Origin: an uncultured Desulfovibrio sp.
Lineage (GTDB): Bacteria; Desulfobacterota; Desulfovibrionia; Desulfovibrionales; Desulfovibrionaceae
DNA: 10,306 nucleotides
Assembly (NCBI GenBank): GCA_945871415.1
Contig: CAMBWG010000050.1
Coordinates: 1-10,306, forward strand
Direction: 5' to 3'
This document shows, piece after piece, positions 1-5,553 of this stretch. The stretch's first letter is position 1, and each line of letters starts with the position of its first letter. Position numbers and translations under genes: made by a program. The notes under the pieces were generated by a model that saw nothing but the letters and a program-made list of their open reading frames with translations, searched no databases and was not told the DNA's origin.

Positions 1-53
1 AACGACAGGCCGTATGGTTTGAAATGCACAGCATTTCAAACTGAAAATGCTCC
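1..53 (-). repeat. Partial copy of the 147-bp structured intergenic repeat
   Basis: This is the AGAGCATTTTCAG-side end of the repeat described at 54-200, cut by the left edge of the window. Positions 1-52 are identical to 148-199, an exact 147-bp offset, so the two copies are in direct tandem. It carries the first hairpin, stem 18-27 with 31-40 (TTTGAAATGC / GCATTTCAAA, 3-nt loop). Perfect identity over 52 bp suggests a recent tandem duplication, or more units further left. Strand is given as the direction in which the AGAGCATTTT end reads first. Confidence 0.85.
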
Positions 54-200
54 AGAGCGTTTCGACTTTGAAAAAAGGTGAAACGCGAGGCGGCGGCACA
101 GCGCCGCCCGGCCAAAAGTGAGCGGAAAAACCGCGTTTTTTCCGCGAAACGACAGGCCGTATGGTTTGAAATGCACAGCATTTCAAACTGAAAATGCTCT
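54..200 (-). repeat. 147-bp structured intergenic repeat, complete copy A
   Basis: This is a complete unit bounded by AGAGC at 54 and GCTCT at 200. The outermost 20 bases of the two ends are imperfect inverted repeats, 16 of 20 matching by eye. Hairpin 1 has stem 165-174 with 178-187. Hairpin 2 has stem 122-130 with 137-145 (GCGGAAAAA / TTTTTCCGC). A GC-rich hairpin (GGCGGC / GCCGCC) lies around 89-106, and a weaker A/T-rich hairpin lies next to the 54 end. It is inverted relative to the copies at 3858 and 5398 and sits beyond the fmt terminator. There is no coding frame: the frame open in the other two copies is broken here by a one-base indel in an A-run. The name of the family is not known to me; MITE-like or REP/BIME-like are the closest descriptions. 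Confidence 0.85.
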
Positions 201-494
201 AAAAGATCGCTTCCCCCTTTTTTGGGGCGAAAAGGGGTCTGGAACAAAAAAAGCCCTTTTTGCGACATAGACATCAAAAAAGAAAAAACAGCGCCCTGAA
301 ACGGACGCTGTGACAGACTTCTTTTCAGGAACATTTTTGAGAATGCCGCGTGCGCATTGCTTTGCAGGGCTGTCAGACCGGACATCCCGACTTTCCCGTT
401 TCCTGGCGCAGGGTACGGAAGACAAGGGCGGGCAGTTGCCGCAGTGCTTACGCTCACGAAAACAGGCCCGCCGCAAAGACATGCAGACCTGCCA
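201..494. other. Non-coding stretch downstream of fmt
   Basis: This 294-bp gap holds no credible gene. The one long minus-strand open frame (183-482) runs through the terminator and into the repeat, is rich in Arg and Cys, and has no recognisable domain. Besides the terminator at 276-311 there is a perfect 8-bp hairpin, CCCCTTTT at 214-221 with AAAAGGGG at 230-237. It has no T-run on either side, so it is not a standard intrinsic terminator. No promoter is convincing. Confidence 0.6.
276..311 (-). terminator. Rho-independent terminator of the aspS-def-fmt unit
   Basis: Read on the minus strand, ACAGCG (311-306) pairs with CGCTGT (293-288). The stem extends inward by three more pairs, one of them a G-U. 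The loop is 6 nt, and a T-rich tract (TTTTTTCTTTTTT, 288-276) follows directly. This is a textbook intrinsic terminator. It lies about 185 nt past the fmt stop codon. On the plus strand no T-run follows the stem, so it acts in one direction only. Confidence 0.88.
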
Positions 495-1493
495 TCAGGC
501 GGGACACTCGGCACGGCCGCACAACCCCTTGCCTTCGGGACGGACAAAACCATTGACGAAGGCCCGGGCTTCCATGTCCTTCTTGCCCTGAGGACGCACG
601 CTCCCCAGCGCATACCAGGCATCGATACAGGCGACGCGCAGCAGAGAACCGTCCCAGAAGACGCTGCCGGGCAGAATGCGCGGCAACGGGATATCCCGCA
701 GGATCTTTCCCGGCCCCAGTTGCAGAAGCTGGGCATCCTTGCCGTCAAAGTGGAAAAGAGAACGCGCGCCGGGCCAGGGAGTGACGGCCCGGATACGGGC
801 ATCAACGGCCGCGACAGGCGCATTCCAGTCCACATAGCCGTCCGCCTTGGAGAGCTTGGCCGCATAGGTGGCCTGCGTCTCGTCCTGCGGCACGGCATGG
901 GCCGTACCCGCTGCAAACTGATCAAGAACGGAAAGCAGCAGACGCCCGCCCGTTTCGGCCAGTGCGTCATGCAGCGTGCCGCCCGTATGCCCGGCCAGAG
1001 GCAGAGCTTCCTGCGCATAAACAGGTCCGGCATCAAGTGCCGGTACGATTTCCATAATGGAAACACCTGTTTGCGCGCCCTCCTCCCAGTTTTCCATCAG
1101 CGCGCGCTGGATGGGGGCGGCACCGCGATAGCGCGGCAGAAGGGACGTATGCACATTGAGCGGAGGGAAGCGCGGCGTCTCGATGACAGCCCCGGGCAGC
1201 AGCAGGCCGTAGGCCGCCACAAGAAGGAAATCCGGCTGATATTCCGCCAGCTTGCGGCAGGCTTCCTCCTCTTTGAAGTTAAGAGGCTGCTCCACGGGCA
1301 GCCCCAGCGACTGGGCCAGCACCTTGACCGGAGAAGGGGTCAGCTTATGACCGCGTCCAGCCGGGCGATCCGGCTGGGTATAAACGGCCACAATCCGCCC
1401 GGCCGGCCAGCCGGCCACGGCGCGAAGCACCGTGGCGGCCAGCTCGGGCGTCCCCATGAAGACTATGCGGAAGCACTCTTTCGTTTCAGCCAT
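495..1493 (-). CDS. fmt: Methionyl-tRNA formyltransferase
   Basis: The protein transfers a formyl group from 10-formyltetrahydrofolate to the amino group of methionyl-initiator tRNA in the cytosol, making the fMet-tRNA used to start translation. It has 332 residues, close to the usual 310-330. The N-terminal Rossmann-type domain starts with RIVFMGTPE (9-17). The tRNA-binding loop QPDRPAGRG lies at 40-48. The family signature SLLPRYRGAAPIQRA (117-131) is present, with the catalytic triad expected of this fold at Asn113, His115 and Asp154. The C-terminal OB-like tRNA-binding domain begins near SKADGYVDW (about 218). The ATG at 1493 overlaps the end of def by 31 nt and is preceded by AAGG with a 7-nt spacer inside def. 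It fits the family N-terminus, so translational coupling to def is likely. It is the last gene before the terminator at 276-311. Confidence 0.96.
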   Translation of the reverse strand: MAETKECFRIVFMGTPELAATVLRAVAGWPAGRIVAVYTQPDRPAGRGHKLTPSPVKVLAQSLGLPVEQPLNFKEEEACRKLAEYQPDFLLVAAYGLLLPGAVIETPRFPPLNVHTSLLPRYRGAAPIQRALMENWEEGAQTGVSIMEIVPALDAGPVYAQEALPLAGHTGGTLHDALAETGGRLLLSVLDQFAAGTAHAVPQDETQATYAAKLSKADGYVDWNAPVAAVDARIRAVTPWPGARSLFHFDGKDAQLLQLGPGKILRDIPLPRILPGSVFWDGSLLRVACIDAWYALGSVRPQGKKDMEARAFVNGFVRPEGKGLCGRAECPA

Positions 1494-1990
1494 TTTTTGA
1501 CCTTGCTGTCATAGAGGCTTCGCCGCAGCCGGCTGATACGATCAATGAACAGCACGCCGTCCAGATGATCATATTCATGCTGCACAACAATGGCGGCGAA
1601 GCCTTCCAGATCTTCGTCAATGCTGTTGCCGTCAAGACCCGTGGCCTTGAGGTGCACGGTGGACGCGCGCTTGACGGTAGCCCGGTAGTTCATGGGGACG
1701 GAAAGGCATCCTTCCTGCTCGCTGGGGATCATGTCCTCTCCCAGCGTCAGCTCGGGATTGATCAGGACGCGCGGATGGCGTTCGCTTCCTTCCTCGCCGA
1801 TATCGGGGTCCATGACGAGCATGCGGATATTGCGCCCCACCTGCGGGGCGGCCAGTCCCACGCCCGGCGCATCATACATGGTTTCGATCATGTCCGCGGC
1901 CAGCTGGCGCAGCTCGTCGGTAATTTCCGTCACGGGCTCGCATTTTTGCTCCAGGCGCGGATCTGGGTAGGTAACGATCTCCAGCTTCAT
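1463..1990 (-). CDS. def: Peptide deformylase
   Basis: This metalloenzyme removes the formyl group from the N-terminal methionine of new proteins, reversing the mark added through the product of the downstream fmt. Its 175 residues are typical. All three family motifs are intact: motif I GVGLAAPQVG (43-52), motif II EGCLSVP (93-99), and motif III QHEYDHLDG (137-145). The metal ligands should be Cys95, His138 and His142, with Glu139 as catalytic base. The lysine- and arginine-rich tail (WLKRKSASA) covers the overlap with fmt. The gene starts 4 nt after the aspS stop codon and ends 31 nt inside fmt, so the three genes form one transcript. No strong Shine-Dalgarno precedes the ATG (only GGCGGAA in the end of aspS), so reinitiation by ribosomes finishing aspS is plausible. 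Confidence 0.97.
   Translation of the reverse strand: MKLEIVTYPDPRLEQKCEPVTEITDELRQLAADMIETMYDAPGVGLAAPQVGRNIRMLVMDPDIGEEGSERHPRVLINPELTLGEDMIPSEQEGCLSVPMNYRATVKRASTVHLKATGLDGNSIDEDLEGFAAIVVQHEYDHLDGVLFIDRISRLRRSLYDSKVKKWLKRKSASA
1501..1504 (-). promoter_or_regulatory. Ribosome-binding site of fmt, inside def
   Basis: On the minus strand AAGG lies 7 nt before the fmt ATG at 1493, within the def reading frame. It supports this start and therefore the 31-nt def-fmt overlap. Confidence 0.6.
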
Positions 1991-1994
1991 GGTC

Positions 1995-3845
1995 TTATTC
2001 CGCCGTCTTGCCGCCCTCGGCAGCCTTTTCCGTTTCGCGCAGGCGCAAACCCAGCTCGCGCAGCTGCTTGGAAGACACGGGCGACGGCGCCTGCGTCATA
2101 AGGCAGGTGGCCTTCTGCGTCTTGGGGAAGGCAATAACGTCGCGGATGCTCTGGGCATCGGCCAGCAGCATGACCAGACGGTCAAGGCCGAAGGCCAGAC
2201 CGCCGTGCGGCGGCGCGCCCTGCTCAAGGGCGTTGAGCAGGAAGCCGAACTGTTCCTCAGCCTGCGTAGGCGTAAAGCCCAGAGCCTCGAACATACGGCG
2301 CTGCACCTCGCCGGAATGAATACGAATGGAACCGCCGCCCACTTCGTTGCCGTTGAGCACCATGTCGTAAGCGCGGGCCTTGGCCTTTGCGGGGTCCGTT
2401 TTCATGAGCTCCATGTGACCGGGAGCGGGCGAGGTGAAGGGATGATGGCAGGCCACATAGCGCTTCTCTTCCTCGTCGTATTCATACAGCGGGAAGTCCG
2501 TCACCCAGAGGAAGTTGAACGTACCCGCGGGGATCAGGCCCAGACGACCGGCCAGATGCACGCGCAGGTTGCCCAGCGCGGCGTTGACCATATCGGGTTC
2601 GCCGGCCTGGAAGAAAACGATATCGCCGACCTTGAGATCCAGCGCCTTCTTGATGCCTTCGCGCTCGGCCTCGGAAAGGAACTTGGCAATGGGAGACTGC
2701 CATTCGTCGGCCTTGATCTTGATCCACGCCAGGCCCTGAGCGCCGTAGATTTTGACGAACTCGGTATAGCCGTCAATGTCCTTGCGGCTCATGGATTCGC
2801 CGCCTTCCACCTTCATGGCCTTGACCAGACGGGCCTGCGCAAAGAGCTTGAAGCCGGAACCGCGCACGATGTCGGTAATATCCACAAGCTCCATGCCGAA
2901 ACGGGTGTCGGGTTTGTCCACGCCATAGCGGCTCATGGCTTCGTCCCACGTCATGCGCGGGAAGGGACGGGGAAGGTCAATGTTCATGACATCCTTGAAG
3001 ACGCGGGCCATGAGCCCTTCGGCCATGTTCATAACCCGGTTTTCGTCCACAAAGCTCATTTCAATATCGACCTGCGTGAATTCCGGCTGCCGGTCGGCAC
3101 GCAGGTCTTCGTCACGGAAGCAGCGGACAATCTGGAAATAGCGATCCAGACCGCCCACCATGAGCAGCTGCTTGAAAAGCTGAGGCGACTGCGGCAGCGC
3201 GTAGAAGCTGCCGTTGTTCAGGCGGCTGGGCACGAGGAAATCGCGCGCGCCTTCGGGCGTGGACTTGGTCAGAATGGGCGTTTCCACCTCAATGAAACCG
3301 TCTTCGTCAAGCTGGCGGCGGATGGCCTGCGCCACGCGGTGACGCAGACGCAGATTGGCCTGCATGCGCGGACGGCGCAGATCGAGATAGCGCCAGGCAA
3401 GACGCAGGTTTTCGCCCGCATCGGTGCGATCCTCAATGGGGAAGGGCGGCGTTTTGGAAGTATTGAGCAGCTTCCATTCATGGGCCACCACTTCGATTTC
3501 CCCGGTGGGCAACTGAGGATTGGTCATGCCTTCAGGGCGCGGACGCACCTTGCCTTTGATGGCCAGCACATATTCGGAACGCAGGATATGGGCGTTCTCA
3601 TGCGCCGCGGGGGCAATATCCGGGCTGAAAACCACCTGCGTCAGACCTTCACGATCGCGCAGGTCCACGAAAATCAGACCGCCGTGGTCACGACGGTACT
3701 GCACCCAGCCCATGAGGCAGACTTCGGCGCCGTCGTCGGCGGCGGTCAGCTGCGCGCAGGTATGCGTCCGGGTCCAGTCGCCCAGCTCCTCGATAAACTT
3801 CTGATGTTCCTGTTGAATATCCTGACTTTGCGTTTCTTCGCTCAT
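1995..3845 (-). CDS. aspS: Aspartyl-tRNA synthetase (probably non-discriminating, Asp/Asn)
   Basis: This class IIb synthetase attaches aspartate to tRNA. It has 616 residues, slightly longer than E. coli AspRS (about 590) because of an extra N-terminal segment of some 24 residues. The order is: N-terminal OB anticodon-binding domain (about 26-125, [15 protein letters not shown]); catalytic core with QSPQLFKQ (219-226), motif 2 ([14 protein letters not shown], 243-256) and motif 3 (GLAFGLDR, 549-556); the bacterial insertion (GAD) domain at about 310-445; and GGGSIRIH at 503-510. His54 and Gly106 occupy the positions where E. coli has Leu and Lys. His and Gly there are the pattern of non-discriminating enzymes such as that of Pseudomonas aeruginosa, which also charge tRNA-Asn with Asp. 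That specificity is inferred. The start is supported by AAAGGA six bases upstream. It leads the aspS-def-fmt unit. Confidence 0.97.
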   Translation of the reverse strand: MSEETQSQDIQQEHQKFIEELGDWTRTHTCAQLTAADDGAEVCLMGWVQYRRDHGGLIFVDLRDREGLTQVVFSPDIAPAAHENAHILRSEYVLAIKGKVRPRPEGMTNPQLPTGEIEVVAHEWKLLNTSKTPPFPIEDRTDAGENLRLAWRYLDLRRPRMQANLRLRHRVAQAIRRQLDEDGFIEVETPILTKSTPEGARDFLVPSRLNNGSFYALPQSPQLFKQLLMVGGLDRYFQIVRCFRDEDLRADRQPEFTQVDIEMSFVDENRVMNMAEGLMARVFKDVMNIDLPRPFPRMTWDEAMSRYGVDKPDTRFGMELVDITDIVRGSGFKLFAQARLVKAMKVEGGESMSRKDIDGYTEFVKIYGAQGLAWIKIKADEWQSPIAKFLSEAEREGIKKALDLKVGDIVFFQAGEPDMVNAALGNLRVHLAGRLGLIPAGTFNFLWVTDFPLYEYDEEEKRYVACHHPFTSPAPGHMELMKTDPAKAKARAYDMVLNGNEVGGGSIRIHSGEVQRRMFEALGFTPTQAEEQFGFLLNALEQGAPPHGGLAFGLDRLVMLLADAQSIRDVIAFPKTQKATCLMTQAPSPVSSKQLRELGLRLRETEKAAEGGKTAE

Positions 3846-3851
3846 TGTCTG

Positions 3852-3857
3852 TCCTTT
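3852..3857 (-). promoter_or_regulatory. Shine-Dalgarno of aspS, abutting the repeat element
   Basis: Minus-strand AAAGGA lies 6 nt before the aspS ATG (3845). It fixes the start of the extended N-terminus. The repeat copy at 3858-4004 begins at the very next base, so the element supplies all of the leader immediately upstream of this site. Confidence 0.8.
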
Positions 3858-4004
3858 AGAACATTTTTAGTTTGAAACACTGTGCGTTTCAAACCATGCT
3901 GCCTTTCGCTTTCGCAAAAAAGCGCTGCTTTTCCGCGCACTTCAGGCAGAGCGGCGCTCTGCCGCCGCCTCGCGCTTCACCTTTTTCAAAGGTGAAACGC
4001 GCTC
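3858..4004 (+). repeat. 147-bp structured intergenic repeat, copy C (aspS leader)
   Basis: This has the same unit length as the other copies but is the most diverged, with degenerate ends (AGAAC at 3858, GCTCG at 4004). Hairpin 1 has stem 3871-3880 with 3884-3893; the one A/C mismatch on the plus strand becomes a G-U pair in the transcribed minus-strand RNA. The third hairpin has changed sequence but is still strong (GGCAGAGC / GCTCTGCC, around 3943-3961). The A/T-rich fourth hairpin, TTCACCTTT / AAAGGTGAA, is perfect at about 3976-3996. No hairpin is followed by a T-run, so none looks like an intrinsic terminator. The copy fills most of the hisS-aspS gap and stops directly at the aspS Shine-Dalgarno. 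Confidence 0.82.
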
Positions 4005-4045
4005 GTGTGAAATACACGCCGTCTTGCGGGCCGTTGTTTTTTCCG

Positions 4046-4103
4046 TCCGGGGCAGAAAGACCGAAACATGTCGACACCCCCGGAGGCCGCCGGACGCTCC
4101 GGC
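4046..4103 (-). other. Two GC hairpins just downstream of hisS
   Basis: Seven bases after the hisS stop codon, GCCGGA (4089-4094) pairs with TCCGGC (4098-4103) around a 3-nt loop. Next to it TCCGGGG (4046-4052) pairs with CCCCGGA (4078-4084) around a larger loop. Neither stem is followed by a T-run on the transcribed strand; A-rich sequence follows the second. They may stabilise the hisS mRNA end or weaken read-through into aspS, but they are not standard terminators. No clear promoter for aspS is visible between here and the repeat. Confidence 0.35.
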
Positions 4104-4109
4104 ACTGCC

Positions 4110-5369
4110 CTACTCCGCTTCCAGCGCGGCGGCAAGATCATTCATGGGCACAAGGCGCTGTTCGCCGGAATCCATATGCTTGACCTGTACGGCCTCCTGC
4201 GCGGCCTCGTCGGGGCCGAGGATGAGGCAGTGGCGGGCATTGCATTTCCCCGCCTGGCGCATCTGGCTCTTGAAACCCGCGTCGGAAAAACACATTTCGC
4301 CGCTCAGCCCGGCTTCCCGCAGCCGCTGCGTCAAAGCAAAGCCCTGATGCCGCCGCTGTTCTCCATCGTCGCCGGGCAGCACAACAAGGAAAAAGTCCTT
4401 GCGGGGGGCCTCCTGTTCGGCCAGCAGCAGGGCAACGCGCTCCATGCCCATGGCAAAACCCACGCCGGGCACATCGGGGCCGCCCAGACTTTTCACAAGA
4501 CCGTCATAACGTCCGCCCCCGGCAACGGCGGACTGCGCGCCGATGCTGCCGCTCACGACTTCAAAGGTGGTGCGGCAATAGTAGTCCAGCCCGCGCACCA
4601 GCCGGTCGTCCTGCTCAAAAGGAACGCCCTGTTCACGCAGCAAATCCAGCACGATATCAAAGTGAGCTTTACATTCGGGGCAGTTGTGCTCCAGCAGGCG
4701 GGGAGCGCCTTCGGTCAGCTCCTTGCAGCCGGGCTGTTTGCAGTCCAGCACCCGCAGGGGATTGGTCTCCAGACGGCGGGCGCAGTCCTCGCACAGACCG
4801 TCGGCCTTATCCCGCAGATAGGCAACCAGCGCTTCCTTGAAAGCGGGGCGACAGCGGGAACAGCCCAGGGAATTGATTTTAAGGCTCACGTCCTTAAGGC
4901 CCAGCGCCCGGATATAGCGTGTCAGCATCATGATCAGATCTGCGTCGGCATAGGGGCTGTCCGACCCCAGACATTCGCAGTTAATCTGATGGAACTGCCG
5001 CATACGCCCCTTTTGCGGCCGTTCGTAGCGGAACATGGGGCCGGTGGTGAACAGACGGCTGACGCTTTCGCGCGTATGCAGAGAGGATTCGATATACGCC
5101 CGCATGACGCCCGCCGTCGCTTCGGGGCGCATGGTCATCATCCGCCCCTTGCGATCAGGAAAGGTGAACATTTCCTTCTGCACCACGTCGGTTTCCTCGC
5201 CGATGGACCGTTTGAAAAGATCCGTGTACTCCAGAACCGGCGTGCGCAATTCCACAAAACCGCACTGTCCGAAAATACGCCGCGCCAACGTTTCCATCCG
5301 GGTGAACACGTCGGAATCCGGCGGAAACATGTCGGCAAAGCCCTTGATGCGCGTGGCGTTACAAGCCAT
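4110..5369 (-). CDS. hisS: Histidyl-tRNA synthetase
   Basis: This class II synthetase attaches histidine to tRNA-His in the cytosol. Its 419 residues match the bacterial norm (about 420). Motif 2 lies at 112-128 (MFRYERPQKGRMRQFHQ), the histidine-specific motif RGLDYY at 259-264, GGGRYDG at 284-290, and motif 3 GVGFAMGMER at 302-311. A C-terminal anticodon-binding domain follows from about 325. Between motif 2 and the histidine-specific motif sits a cysteine-rich stretch with C170-x2-C173, C193-x2-C196, C210-x4-C215 and C230-x2-C233. This could bind zinc and is, from memory, seen in other HisRS proteins, though not in E. coli. The ATG at 5369 follows AAAGGA by 8 nt. The gene lies between purF and aspS, with a repeat copy on each side. 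Confidence 0.97.
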   Translation of the reverse strand: MACNATRIKGFADMFPPDSDVFTRMETLARRIFGQCGFVELRTPVLEYTDLFKRSIGEETDVVQKEMFTFPDRKGRMMTMRPEATAGVMRAYIESSLHTRESVSRLFTTGPMFRYERPQKGRMRQFHQINCECLGSDSPYADADLIMMLTRYIRALGLKDVSLKINSLGCSRCRPAFKEALVAYLRDKADGLCEDCARRLETNPLRVLDCKQPGCKELTEGAPRLLEHNCPECKAHFDIVLDLLREQGVPFEQDDRLVRGLDYYCRTTFEVVSGSIGAQSAVAGGGRYDGLVKSLGGPDVPGVGFAMGMERVALLLAEQEAPRKDFFLVVLPGDDGEQRRHQGFALTQRLREAGLSGEMCFSDAGFKSQMRQAGKCNARHCLILGPDEAAQEAVQVKHMDSGEQRLVPMNDLAAALEAE

Positions 5370-5377
5370 TTTTTCTA

Positions 5378-5383
5378 TCCTTT
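5378..5383 (-). promoter_or_regulatory. Shine-Dalgarno of hisS
   Basis: Minus-strand AAAGGA lies 8 nt before the hisS ATG at 5369. Only 14 nt separate it from the repeat copy at 5398-5544. Confidence 0.75.
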
Positions 5384-5397
5384 ATGCTACAGCTTCC

Positions 5398-5544
5398 AGA
5401 GCATTTTCAGTTTGAAACGCGTGGCGTTTCAAAACATACGACCTGTCGTTTCGCGGAAAAAGCGCAGTTTTTCCACTCAGTTCGGGCCGGGCGGCATACT
5501 GGCCGCCGCATCGCGCTTCACCTTTTTCAAAGGTGAAGCGCTCT
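5398..5544 (+). repeat. 147-bp structured intergenic repeat, copy B (hisS leader)
   Basis: This copy has intact ends, AGAGC at 5398 and GCTCT at 5544. Hairpin 1 has stem 5411-5420 with 5424-5433 (TTTGAAACGC / GCGTTTCAAA). Hairpin 2 has stem 5453-5461 with 5468-5476, with one plus-strand C/A mismatch that is G-U in minus-strand RNA. The third is GGCGGC / GCCGCC around 5490-5507. Hairpin 4 is a perfect 13-bp stem, 5513-5525 with 5529-5541. The copy fills nearly the whole 184-bp purF-hisS gap, leaving 9 bp on the purF side and 28 bp on the hisS side. Any promoter or terminator between these genes would therefore have to be in the element itself. Confidence 0.87.
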
Positions 5545-5553
5545 ACCGGGCGT

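Noticed and set aside
214..237. CCCCTTTT/AAAAGGGG hairpin as a second terminator
   Set aside because: No T-run follows on either strand; the nearby structure at 276-311 is the real terminator.
183..482. 99-codon minus-strand frame downstream of fmt
   Set aside because: It runs across the intrinsic terminator and into the repeat, with odd composition and no domain.
1989..3875. 628-codon plus-strand open frame antisense to aspS
   Set aside because: It mirrors a GC-rich gene with strong codon bias and has no recognisable domain; the minus-strand AspRS is unmistakable.
3846..5553. T-box riboswitches in the leaders of hisS and aspS
   Set aside because: The spaces are filled by the repeat. I see no T-box consensus, specifier loop or following terminator.
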